A DNA stretch of 64,000 nucleotides from Mansonella perstans (Eukaryota; Nematoda; Chromadorea; Rhabditida; Onchocercidae), in assembly GCA_037074765.1 (NCBI GenBank), contig JBAMDO010000567.1, positions 124,001 through 188,000 of the forward strand. Reading direction: 5' to 3'. How positions within the stretch are numbered: the stretch's first letter is position 1; each line of letters starts with the position of its first letter. The position numbers were made by a program, and so were the translations under genes. The notes under the pieces are model-generated. The model made no database searches, was not told where the DNA came from, and worked only from the letters and a program-made list of their open reading frames with translations. Positions 12,801 to 22,773 of the stretch are shown in pieces.

Positions 12801-15589
12801 AGGAAAGACCATGTATATCCACACTTTCATGAAACTATTTTAAGAAGGAGCTTTTGATTCATTTTGAACTACTGTAAATTTACTTAAATAACAATTTAAG
12901 AAAGTTGGATGTTTGCAAAAAAAAACCGCTGCCTTAATAAAAATAAATTCTGAAATGCGTATATTTGCAAATTTTCCTGAATGCTTTCACTCAAAATGAA
13001 CATAACTTATCAGCAAATTCATACTCTTTGCTCTCTTGAGATATCCCGTTGTTAATGCGATAAATTTATGAAACATGGATAATTACAAAAAGCATACCCA
13101 TATTTGAGCATTTTTATGACAAAAAAACGAGCATATTTCGACTTTGCCATGTTTCTGATCTCTGGTATAAGTTCTTCAAAAAGCGCATTTCTTACATCGT
13201 TTCCTCCATTAGTTACCATGCATTCTACGATTCGACAAGCATCGTGAGTGAATATTAATTCCTTCACCTTTCCCTGCACTATTCCAAAAATTTCGGTGGC
13301 TAGCTTCTTCTGTTCACTCTCACTTGTTTTCCCACTACAACTGTTGATTTGATCATAAGAAAAAATAAATATCGTAACCATGCTTGCAATTTTTTAAAAA
13401 AATTATTCAAAATAACACATTTCTGGAAAAAATAAGAAATGAGCATGAAAATTACCAGCGCAATTTTTCCCACAGATATTTGCACTGAAGGACAAGATCG
13501 AAATGCGGCTTGCGCTTTCTTCGTAACTCTCGAATATACATTTTGCGCTCTTTCTTTGGCATATTCAGCAACTTTTGTTTTATTTTCCGCGTTACCTAAA
13601 ATACAGCAAAGGACAGTTTTAAAATATTTCTTATTTAAATGAGGTTATAAGGTATTCTGAGACTAGAATAACAACGATTCCGTATGAATATATTCATGAA
13701 TACTGAATCTGTTGATTACTAAATAGACATTTCAATAAACGAACCTGCAATTTTTTCCTTCCACCGGCTGTTCGAATTTTTCCACAATTAATTTCCTGCA
13801 TTTGTTTTTTCCTCGGTTTTCTTGTCTCTTTTTCTTCCAAGCTTGGTATAGCAAGTTCTACTGCCGAATTCTCGAAAGACTTCTGCTTAAGTTCTTTTGT
13901 TCTTGCAATTCCATTATGAGTTTCTTCTGTCAAATGCGTAGGCATATTGTTTTCTTCTGAGACTTTGTCTCTAGAGTGTGAATCTACAAGTACATTTGGC
14001 GCACTTCTTGAACCATTTTCTTTCTTTACGATGATGCTTCTACCAGGACTAGCTACTGATGGCGAGATCTGAAAAACTGCAAAATATCATGCACATTCCA
14101 ACAATCCAGATTACAGAAACCTCCACTATAGAAGTACGTCCACAAATCTTTCAGCATTCCTTACTGATTATTACGGAAGTAATTCGTATAAAGAATCTTG
14201 AAACATCGCTGCGGTTTATTCATAAAATTATACAGCACGAATAAATTTAAATAGCAAATTTACTCACTGTTAGCCGTATTTTTTTATCAAACACTTTCAT
14301 CTTTTCCAAATCCGCAGCGAATGATACTTGCTTCTTTTTTGTTCCCGGATGATCCGTATTATTCTTCTCGCGTTTTTTATGAGTGAACTCTCTGTCATGT
14401 TGTTTACTTTCCATCTGCAATGTTATATTTACAAAATTCATCTCCCTATTTATTTTATGCCTTAAAAGCATCCACTAATTCTTTCGCTGCACCAAAAACT
14501 ACTCGCATCTACAAAAAAATGCTGCAAAAATAAAATCTCCTGAGCAGCAAGTTAATCTTTTTTAATATATGAAAAGCAGAGTAAGAGAATAAAAATAAAG
14601 AATCTGGAAACATGGCTGCGGTTTATTCATAAAATTATTACCAGAAGAGTAAATTTAAATAGCAAGTTTACTCACTGTTAGCCGTATTCTTTTATCAAAC
14701 ATCTTCCTCTTTTCCAAATCCGTAGCAAATGATACTCGCTTCTTTTTTGTTTCCGGATGATCTGTACTATTCTTGTCACGTTTCTGAAGAGTGACCTCTT
14801 TGTTGCTTTGTTTATTTCCCATCTACAATGTTATATTTACAAAATTCATCTCCCTGTTTATTTTATAACTTAAAAACACCCACTAATTCTTTCACTGCAT
14901 TAAAAATTGCTCGCATTTGCAAAAAATACTACAAAAATAAAACCCCCTCAGCAGTAATTTAAATTCCATGTGGAATCTTTTTTAATATATGAAAAGTAGA
15001 GTAACAGAATAAAAATAAAGAATCTGGAAACATGGCTGCGGTTCATTCATAATATTATACCAGAGGAATAAATTTAAATAGCAAGTTTACTCACTGTTAG
15101 CCGTATTCTTTTATCAAACATCTTCCTCTTTTCCAAATCCGTAGCAAATGATACTTGCTTCTTTTTTGTTCCCGGATGATCCGTACTATCCTTTTCACGT
15201 CTTTGAAGAGTGACCACTTTGTCGTGCTGTTTATTTTCCACCTACAATGATGTTATATTTACAAAATTCATCTCTCTGTTTATTTTATGCCTTAAAAGCA
15301 TCCACTAATTCTTTCGCTACATCAAAAACTACTTGCATTTACAAAAAAAAAATGCTACAAAAATAAAATCTTCTGAGCAGTAAGTTAAATTCCATGTGGA
15401 ATCTTTTTTAATATATGAAAAATAGAGGAAGAGAATTAAAAAAAAAAAAAAAAAAAGAACTACCTGTCCATTAGTTTTCATCCAAGATTTTATTGTGGCA
15501 TGTTTGATAGCATTCGATATCGAATCATCGGTGCATCCATTCTCTTTTTTCCATGCATTTCTCTTTTTTTTCTCTTTTTTCACCTTCAT
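9846..15589 (-). CDS. PUM3: PUM3 / Puf-A nucleolar RNA-binding protein with triplicated N-terminal exon
   Basis: Sixteen exons, all in phase (5' to 3'): 15589-15464, 15241-15095, 14822-14676, 14414-14268, 14068-13745, 13595-13456, 13334-13098, 12682-12508, 12338-12229, 12083-11972, 11766-11695, 11583-11458, 11252-11130, 10932-10770, 10451-10216, 9998-9846; about 845 residues against 648 in human. Puf-type repeats run from GKVKELIFTHDACRIVECMV onward, followed by the C-terminal CPL region (GDVNPYSKKDSKLRYAEL) to the end. PUM3 is a nucleolar protein linked to pre-rRNA processing and 7S/5.8S maturation. The extra length is N-terminal and Lys-rich, including three copies of one 49-codon exon. The intron at 11767-11971 starts with GC (CAG|GCAAGG). 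The start at 15589 is preferred because it lies 5 nt after an acceptor (TTTTATAG); an in-frame ATG at 15628 is the alternative. Confidence 0.9.
14189..15437 (-). repeat. Three tandem genomic copies of one PUM3 exon plus intron
   Basis: Units of about 409, 420 and 420 bp start near 14189, 14598 and 15018. Each holds a 147-nt phase 0-0 exon (14268-14414, 14676-14822, 15095-15241) and its flanking intron. The copies align through exon and intron; the leftmost lacks about 11 bp of intron around the TTCCATGTGGAATC motif present in the other two. All three exons stay open and keep both splice sites, so each adds 49 residues to PUM3. The right edge ends at an A-rich run (about 15437-15456). Confidence 0.93.
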
Positions 15590-15630
15590 TTTCCCTATAA
15601 AATAATCTGCTACAATCATTCGCTCCATTC

Positions 15631-15738
15631 TGATTTCTTATCACTTCAATTCCATCATGCCATCTATGATTCCTTATCACTTCAATTGCATTACATCATT
15701 TATGATTCATCATCACTTCAACTCCACCACGCCATCTA
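15631..15738. repeat. 36-bp tandem repeat, three copies
   Basis: Three imperfect copies at 15631-15666, 15667-15702 and 15703-15738, each built around TGATTCCTTATCACTTCAAT followed by a CATCAT-rich tail. It lies just upstream of PUM3 in the divergent interval towards SLC35F6. A frame stays open through it only because 36 is a multiple of three. Confidence 0.9.
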
Positions 15739-16017
15739 CCCAATATCAATTATTATCACAGCAAACATGATTTGTTTCAAGACCATCTTACGTTACTGAA
15801 ATTAGACGGTAATGAAAATATTCGTCTCATCGTGGATTCAGATTCTGACATTTGAATTTAGATTCTGATATGTGGATTCTGACATGCTCCTAGAGAAATA
15901 TGTATCACTTCATGTTAATATATGTATTACTCTATTAGCTTGTCTCCTGATTTCATTACTGTAGAAAATATGCTGTTATGATACTTTTCACGCTGAATCT
16001 TTTATGCTCAAAACTAT

Positions 16018-16059
16018 CTCCTCTCTCTTTCTCTCTCTTTTTTTCTCTCTCTCTCTCAA
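16018..16059. repeat. CT-rich microsatellite tract
   Basis: Pyrimidine run made mostly of CT dinucleotides with interrupting T runs, in the divergent PUM3-SLC35F6 interval. No coding role is suggested. Confidence 0.75.
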
Positions 16060-16189
16060 TTCATTATTAACTACGACGATATTGCTAGCATTAAAGTTGT
16101 TGAAGCTGTCGCCAAATTATTTGTTTTTATGGAAGTTAACAACAATTCATTTCAGTTTTTTGATTCTAAAATTTGATCCAAACATGGAA

Positions 16190-16331
16190 GATTGATTATG
16201 ATAATGATTATGAAGATTGATTATTGATTAAGATTGATTATGATAATGATTATGAAGATTGATTATTGATTAAGATTGATTATGATAATGATTATGAAGA
16301 TTGATTATTGATTAAGATTGATTATGATTGA
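16190..16331. repeat. 42-bp tandem repeat, about 3.4 copies
   Basis: Full copies at 16190-16231, 16232-16273 and 16274-16315 are essentially identical, with a partial copy to 16331. The unit is made of GATTGATTAT and GATAATGATTATGAA words, so it is itself internally repetitive. It is about 640 bp upstream of the SLC35F6 start. Near-identity suggests a recent expansion. Confidence 0.93.
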
Positions 16332-16969
16332 TATTGGCGTTCTTTTTCTCTCTTTTTCTTCAGGTCTCGTACGTGATATTCATCTTCATGAAATAATATT
16401 TTATTTGCGAATGATAATTTTATATGCTCATTTTATACTTCATTTTCAATATTTCGATGAAGCTATACAATGTTTTTATGAGAGAGGACCGTTTAGAGTG
16501 AGGTCAAACTTTTCAGAATTGTAAGGCTAAAAGATAGCATTTGAAGATGGAACTGGGTGGAATCGCACGTACTATGCTTATAATGAATTGCACATATTAT
16601 GCTTACACGTATTATGCGTGTTATGCTTATAATGATTTAATCAAATAAATCAATTTAATTTTGATTTTATATAATTTCAGATTTATTTTGATTCATGTTA
16701 AATTTAATGCGATTAAAATTAAAAATGATTTACTGTATGAATAATTTGATAATTTTAAAAACTTCTAATAGTTCACATCAATTTTTTAAGTAATAATTTT
16801 TTGTATTATTTATTGAAAGGCATTTCAGTTGGAAGAGCGAAAAATAATTGCTAGGATAAATAATAAATGTAACACTTTTTACGATAATCTGTGATCGAAT
16901 TCATAATCGAAATGTACTTCTTTCTTTGAATTTCTTTTCAGTTTTGTCTAATAAATTCCAATTTTCAAA

Positions 16970-19900
16970 ATGGCAAATGCTAACAAAAGTCACGTATTGA
17001 AACCACTGTTGCTTGGCCTAATAATGACAGTTACTGGATCGATTAATACTATCGCTGCAAAGTAAGTGTCATTACAGGACTTTTAAGTTTGAAATTTAAT
17101 TTTAAAAGTTCTTGTTAATATTCACAATTCCATTCAATTTCTTTATCGACAATTATGTAGCTGAGATATTATGCATTCTTTTGACAAATTTGGAGTAGTA
17201 ATATACTTGTTCAAAAGGCTTGAAATTTTTTTCATTCTCTTTCCTTTTTTCTTTTATCTGATTTTGTTTATTGTTTATTTCACAATTAAATGGTTTAAAT
17301 TCAGAAAATAGTATTAGTGATAATTAGTCTAATTCTCTTCTTGCATTTTCGGTAATTTCTCAACATGTTGCAGGTGGGCTGATAGTATGAAAGTGGACGG
17401 CAAGCATTTCAATCATCCTTTCGTTCAGGTACATTTCTGAAGTTTAGTAACTTATTTGGCTTGTTAAATTTTAAGAACTGATTAAAGGAACCGAAAGTGA
17501 GCGCATGCATTACTATCAATTAAATATAGCAATCCTCTATTATTTGTAATTCTCATTTTTGAAAGAATTTTGGAATTTTTCGGATTGAAAGTGTAATGTA
17601 TTATGCGTTGTTTATGTGCTGTATCTTTTAAATTTTAGGAATCTTTTTGGAAAAACTTTTCAAATTTTAATTCAATTCATAGAATTAAGAGCAACTGTAA
17701 TTTAAAAACATCGCATAAAAAATCCCATAGATTTGGTTGGACAGATTTCCATAATGTGTTTCTTTGCCAAACATCACATTTTTTAAAATATTGATATCGA
17801 AGATATTTTGTTATAATGCATTAGAAGTTTAATGGATTTTTCAGGCAATCTGTATGTTTATCGGTGAATTGTCGTGCTTATTTGTCTATTTCATTGCACG
17901 TTACATTCAAAGACACCGTGGTGAGACGTCGGCATATAGTGATGGAGGCAGTGATAACAGTATACCTACTCATATTTCAGAACCAAACTCCCTGAAATTC
18001 AATCCTTGGGTATTCGCTATACCAGCATTTTGTGATGTTCTTGCGACTTCGATAATGTATATTAGCTTAAATCTTACGCAGGCTTCATCATTCCAAATGT
18101 TAAGGGGTTAGTTTCTTAGTGCTGTTTTGTGCTCTAGTCTTCCTCTTAAATTTTTATTTTCAGTATGTTCGCTTTCTGTATTTTATTGCTTTTTTTAACC
18201 CATAGGACCTTGAAATCTTTCTTCTCTAATTCTTGGTTTGATTGTGTTATTGTTACTCGTCTTTACTACTTTTATCAAATTGTAACATATTTCTTTATAA
18301 ATCTTTTTATTTCAGGCTCCGTGATAATATTCACTGGTCTTTTTTCGGTTGCTTTTTTAAGATCATATCTGCAAGGTTTTCGTTGGCTAGGTATATGGTT
18401 TATTGCTGTTGGTCTCGTTATCGTTGGAGTGAGCGATATTATTTTCGACCAAAACCCCAAACATGATATCAATGGAATTATTACAGGTTTTAATAAATAT
18501 CTGGAAAAGAGAAGATTTCAAGATTTCAGAAATAGTATTGTTGAGTTTCTTGTTATAATAAGTTTAAATTTATTTGCAAATTACGTCACAATAAAACAGC
18601 ATCAGAATCAAAACATAATATTGATGATTTCTCATTTATATTTATTCTGTATATGTGTGTTTAACAAACTTGCATTTTCATAGTAATCTTTTCATATTTG
18701 CATATAGGTTGCGGTTTCATCACCATCTATAAGATCACAGTAAAAGGATTGTCGAACAGTAGAGTTTAAGACACAAAGATCTAGGTTCTTCGGTTTTACA
18801 CTTGCATTTATAAATTGAAACTTTCGTAGTTAATTATAACGTAGTTAACCAAACAGAATGATGAATGACTTGAATATTAATTTCAAGTTTTTCTGATGCA
18901 GAGTTTGGGATAATGAAATATATTGCTTAAAAATATATTCCCTATTAATGTTTTTCAGCATCGAAATTTCGGAGAAATTTAAGTTTGAAGTTAAACAAGT
19001 TACACCTTGTTTAAAAAAAATGACACTGACTTCTTCTGCGATCTTTTTGGTTATATATTTTCAGGCGATTTGCTAATCATCATCGCTCAAATTATAGTAG
19101 CAATTCAGATGGTCGTTGAACAAAAATTCATCGCTGAATATAATGCACCACCTTTACTTGTTGTTGGTTTGGAAGGTTTGTCGTTTGGATGCTGATTTTT
19201 CGCTATATCATTTCTGATTTTAGTTGGATCTGGGATTACGTATTAGTAAATAAGCGAATTTTTTTCATCTCCTGAAATACTTTATAAATCAATTGTTGTA
19301 GGTCTCTTCGGCACAACAATTCTGACATTTTTACTGCTTCCAATGTATTACACAAAAGTACCGCAGATTTTTTCCACAAATTCTTATCATCGATTGGAAG
19401 ATATATTTGATGCATTTCGAGAAATTAAGAGTAACCCATGGATTGGTTGTGCCCTGCTACTTACTCTTATTAGGTTAGCTGCAGTAATTATTCAGTTGAT
19501 TCCTGAAGATATTGAATGGAAAATTATTGAATCAGTCGATAGTTGGGAGCTTTTAAGTGATAGACATTGATAGATTATTTTCATTATTATTTTAATAATC
19601 TGGTATGCTGTTTCACTGAGTTATACTTGTCAGCATACCTGGTATGCTGCATACCACCAGAGTTTTTGATTTTATCTACGAATGACTGTTACTGAAATGA
19701 AGCCGTAAGCTAATGATCATTATAGAAAAATCAGCCGTTTTAAGAATTTTAATCAAATTTATTAAATTTTTGTTTGCTTTCATCTTTGATCTATAATGCA
19801 GATGCCAATGGCATATCATTTTGCATAGCCTGTGTTATTGATAATTTTTTTAGCATTGCATTTTTTAATTTTGCTGGTATATCTATCACTAAGGATGTGT

Positions 19901-20197
19901 CAGCGACCACAAGAATGGTACTCGACAGTGTTCGAATTCTTTTAATTTGGCTAGTATCAATTCCATTGTTTGGTGAACACTTCATTCTCTTGCAGGTATG
20001 GGATTATGTCTTTATATCATTTTGCTAATATTTATCTCACTGAAAGATGAGCAGAGACAGAAGCGTTTATGCATTATCTTTTCACATTTTTTCAGCTGTT
20101 GGGGTTCACATTGCTCATTGTCGGAATGTTTGTTTATAACGACATCTTTTTTGGACCATATTTACGCCGAAAAGCAAGTTTTGTTTCTGGCTTATAA
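16970..20197 (+). CDS. SLC35F6: SLC35F6-like nucleotide-sugar transporter family protein
   Basis: Eight in-phase exons: 16970-17061, 17374-17428, 17845-18106, 18316-18486, 19065-19175, 19302-19473, 19854-19995, 20096-20197, giving 368 residues, close to the 371 of the human protein. Family signatures follow in order: VTGSINTIAAKWAD, QASSFQMLRGSVIIFTGLFS, GDLLIIIAQIIVAIQMV, SIAFFNFAGISITKD and SATTRMVLDSVRILLIW. Several hydrophobic stretches fit a roughly ten-helix drug/metabolite transporter fold. The human protein sits in lysosomal or mitochondrial membranes and binds the ADP/ATP translocase; its substrate is unsettled. Exon 7 starts at 19854: that acceptor restores the exact family spacing, whereas the upstream ATGCAG does not join in phase. 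The start lies 28 nt after an acceptor. Confidence 0.93.
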
Positions 20198-22773
20198 AAG
20201 TCGGTTAATTCAACAAAAGTTAGAAAACACATTCTTTCAAGACTTGACTTGTCAAAGTATTTTTTGGCGCCTTGGCATCTTCACAGATCTTTTGATTTGG
20301 CTTGTTTTATTACAGAAAATGTTAGCGCGTCTGTTTATTTTTTATAGATTTGCGATTCAAAAGGGAGTTCAAAATAATAAACATATTTATTTCTGAATGA
20401 TTTTTTGTTTCTAGATATTACCTCATGTGAGGAATAATCAGTTGGCCGGTTGCTGTTTATCATTTTGGGGAGCCGACTTAGTTACTGCTGATTGCGGTAG
20501 ATTAGTGGAAGATGATAATGAATAATGAAATGTTGCTTAACCTTCAGTTTGTCGCTGTTAGATAATTTATCAAATATTGGAAAGTATTTACAGTTTAAAG
20601 GCTTTTTAAAATAGAAAAAGACCGTGTTCATTGGCTGTGTTCATTTCTTACTTTTACAATTTTTAAAAATTTTTTTTGGTCAAGATGTTCATATGCATGC
20701 ATCATTTCTGCTATTCTGCGATGCATGTGCGAGTCCTTGTTATCGCTCGAAGAAATCCTAAAATCGTTCATTTCCTGCCTTGCCCAGTTTGTTATATAAA
20801 CTTTACTTAAAATATTCTAATTTATCAGAAATTAGAATTCGTTTTTAAGTGAACACTTCAAAGGGTTTATTTATATCTAAAATATTCTAGATGAGTTTTA
20901 CATATCTCGTTGTAATGAAATTGTATGACAATTACAATTTACCCAGCTTTTTAAATTCATAACTTTTTAAGAATAAAAGAAATATTGTGCACTTCTTTCC
21001 CTGTTCTTCAAATGTCATGAAGTTATATACTAAATCTGTAGGTAAAATGTTATCATATTATTTCTTGAAATTGTACACAATGTATATTGTTACATTTTAG
21101 AACAGTGCTAATAAAAAAAATGTAGAAATATATATTTATTCATTTATTTACTTATTTATTCGAAGAAAAAGCTATTAAACTTAATGCTTGATTTATTCGA
21201 AAAAAAGTTATAAAATTTAATACTTGTTGCCAATATTTTCTTCATCAATTTGTACCAATATAAATTATTGTTTTGTTTAGTTCAGGATTTTGGCATCTTT
21301 TGGCATAACAGTTTAATTAGACAAATTAATTGTTACTAACCAAGTCAATTTATTAAACTCTGTTGAATAAACTCTGAAAAAAAAAATGATCATCACTGAC
21401 GATTGAAAATCCACGTACTTAAGTGAAATTTTGACCCCCCCCGCAAACTTACAAAACTTGGTGATAGTAGTTTTGTCGGTTATTATATCTATTTATCATT
21501 TCCTCGCATTTTTTAACCAAACTACTGCTTGAAATTGATGAATTTATCGCTTTGACTTTTTGAGTGTAAATTATGATTTTATGTCTTACGTAGCAGAAAT
21601 GCAGAGCTATTTTGTAAATTCTGATAATTCATTTGTTATATTATTCAGTGAAACATTTTATAACGTTAACAATTTGGGTGCGTGTTTTTTGATTCTCGCT
21701 AATTCTAATTTTTGCTCAGATGTATCTTTATCGAAAATTCCCAAAATTTTTCCGTTTCCTTGTAACTTCTCCGGTAGCATGATGGGTATCTATTCCTTTT
21801 AGTAGAGGTATTTTTAAACTATATGAAACTCTCAAATACTGTTCAGCAATCTTCGAAATTAACCAATAGCAATGACTCTTAAATTAGGTGCTTGATACGT
21901 TTTGTAGATTGTTTAGTCTAATTTCTAGTTATTTAGCTTTATCCTTCGCTTATGTCTATATGCAAGATGATTGATGCATTGTTTCAAAAAACATATTTAT
22001 TCCATTGTAAAATTTGTCACTACTTGGCTCAAGTTTTATTTTCTTTGGCCACGCTATTTAAAAGCTTCATAATATTTACCCTTTTATATGCAATTTACCT
22101 AGTAATAAATGAAAGAAAACACTAGTAACTATGATGTATGTTTGTGTTAAATACTGTAATTTAATTTCCTCATTGTTCCTGATAGTTAATTATACTACTA
22201 CTTTGGCTAGACTTTCTGTTTTTATTGTAATTAATTTGTAAATTGGAAGATATTTTCCTAATTTACAATTTTTGTAATTATTCGAATTTAATGTTTCATA
22301 AAGCCTAAATATAATTGACATTAAGGAAATACTGTAAAGGAAAAATTTTTCATATAAATTGTTACAAATCACTGATAATTTGTATAATTATTCAGCAAAA
22401 TGTGTTATTTGTTGTTTTCGATATAATAATATGTTAACGTAAAGAGATAATCATTAATGATTAAATATGTTTATTTGCTTACATATTTAAATTACAAAAA
22501 TAAAAAGGAAATATAATTGCGCAAGAATTCAATCCATAGAGTGTGTAAAGTTGCGGACTGAATTATATATTATAGTTAATTAGGCTAACATGAGTAATCC
22601 CTTACTTTCCTGTTGAATATCGACAAAGGACGGAATTGTTTGGATTTATTGCTTATTGATTCTTGACAACACTTATTCGTTTATGGATTTCTTCATGATT
22701 TTCAAAATTTCTAGTTTTAATAATTGAATGTAAACATTTAAATTTTCTATTTTAGTTGTAAGCTGATTTATCG
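20198..22773. other. Intergenic region between SLC35F6 and RARS2
   Basis: Very AT-rich. It contains an open stretch behind an acceptor at 20415-20525 (possible alternative SLC35F6 3' exon) and a 40-residue minus-strand frame at 21658-21780. No certain gene was found. Missing 5' exons of RARS2 would have to lie here. Confidence 0.45.
21658..21780 (-). CDS. Small open frame, doubtful
   Basis: ATG to TAA frame of 40 residues on the minus strand, beginning MLPEKLQGNGKILGIFDKD and Lys/Glu-rich afterwards. Its composition looks more protein-like than nearby frames, but there is no recognised family and no partner exon. It could be a chance frame. Confidence 0.15.
   Translation of the reverse strand: MLPEKLQGNGKILGIFDKDTSEQKLELARIKKHAPKLLTL

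Larger units (their letters stand above)
15629..16969. other. Divergent intergenic region PUM3 / SLC35F6
   Basis: Shared upstream region of two genes pointing away from each other. It contains the 36-bp and 42-bp repeats, a CT tract, and at about 16580-16640 loose repeats of TTATGCTTA words. A splice acceptor (TTTCTTTTCAG, ending 16941) lies 28 nt before the SLC35F6 start. Long frames here follow the repeats and are not believed. Confidence 0.6.

Noticed and set aside
15500..15799. + strand frame of 99 residues with repeated SLQLHH words
   Set aside because: It runs antisense to PUM3 exon 1 and through the 36-bp repeat; it is open only because of the repeat period.
18481..18683. Long frame continuing past the SLC35F6 exon 4 donor
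   Set aside because: It is intron read-through; the donor ACAG|GTTTTA and the acceptor at 19065 restore the conserved GDLLIIIAQ.
19474..19570. Extension of SLC35F6 exon 6 to the stop at 19570
   Set aside because: Splicing AG|GTTAGC to 19854 restores the family SIAFFNFAG segment with exact spacing; the extension has no counterpart.
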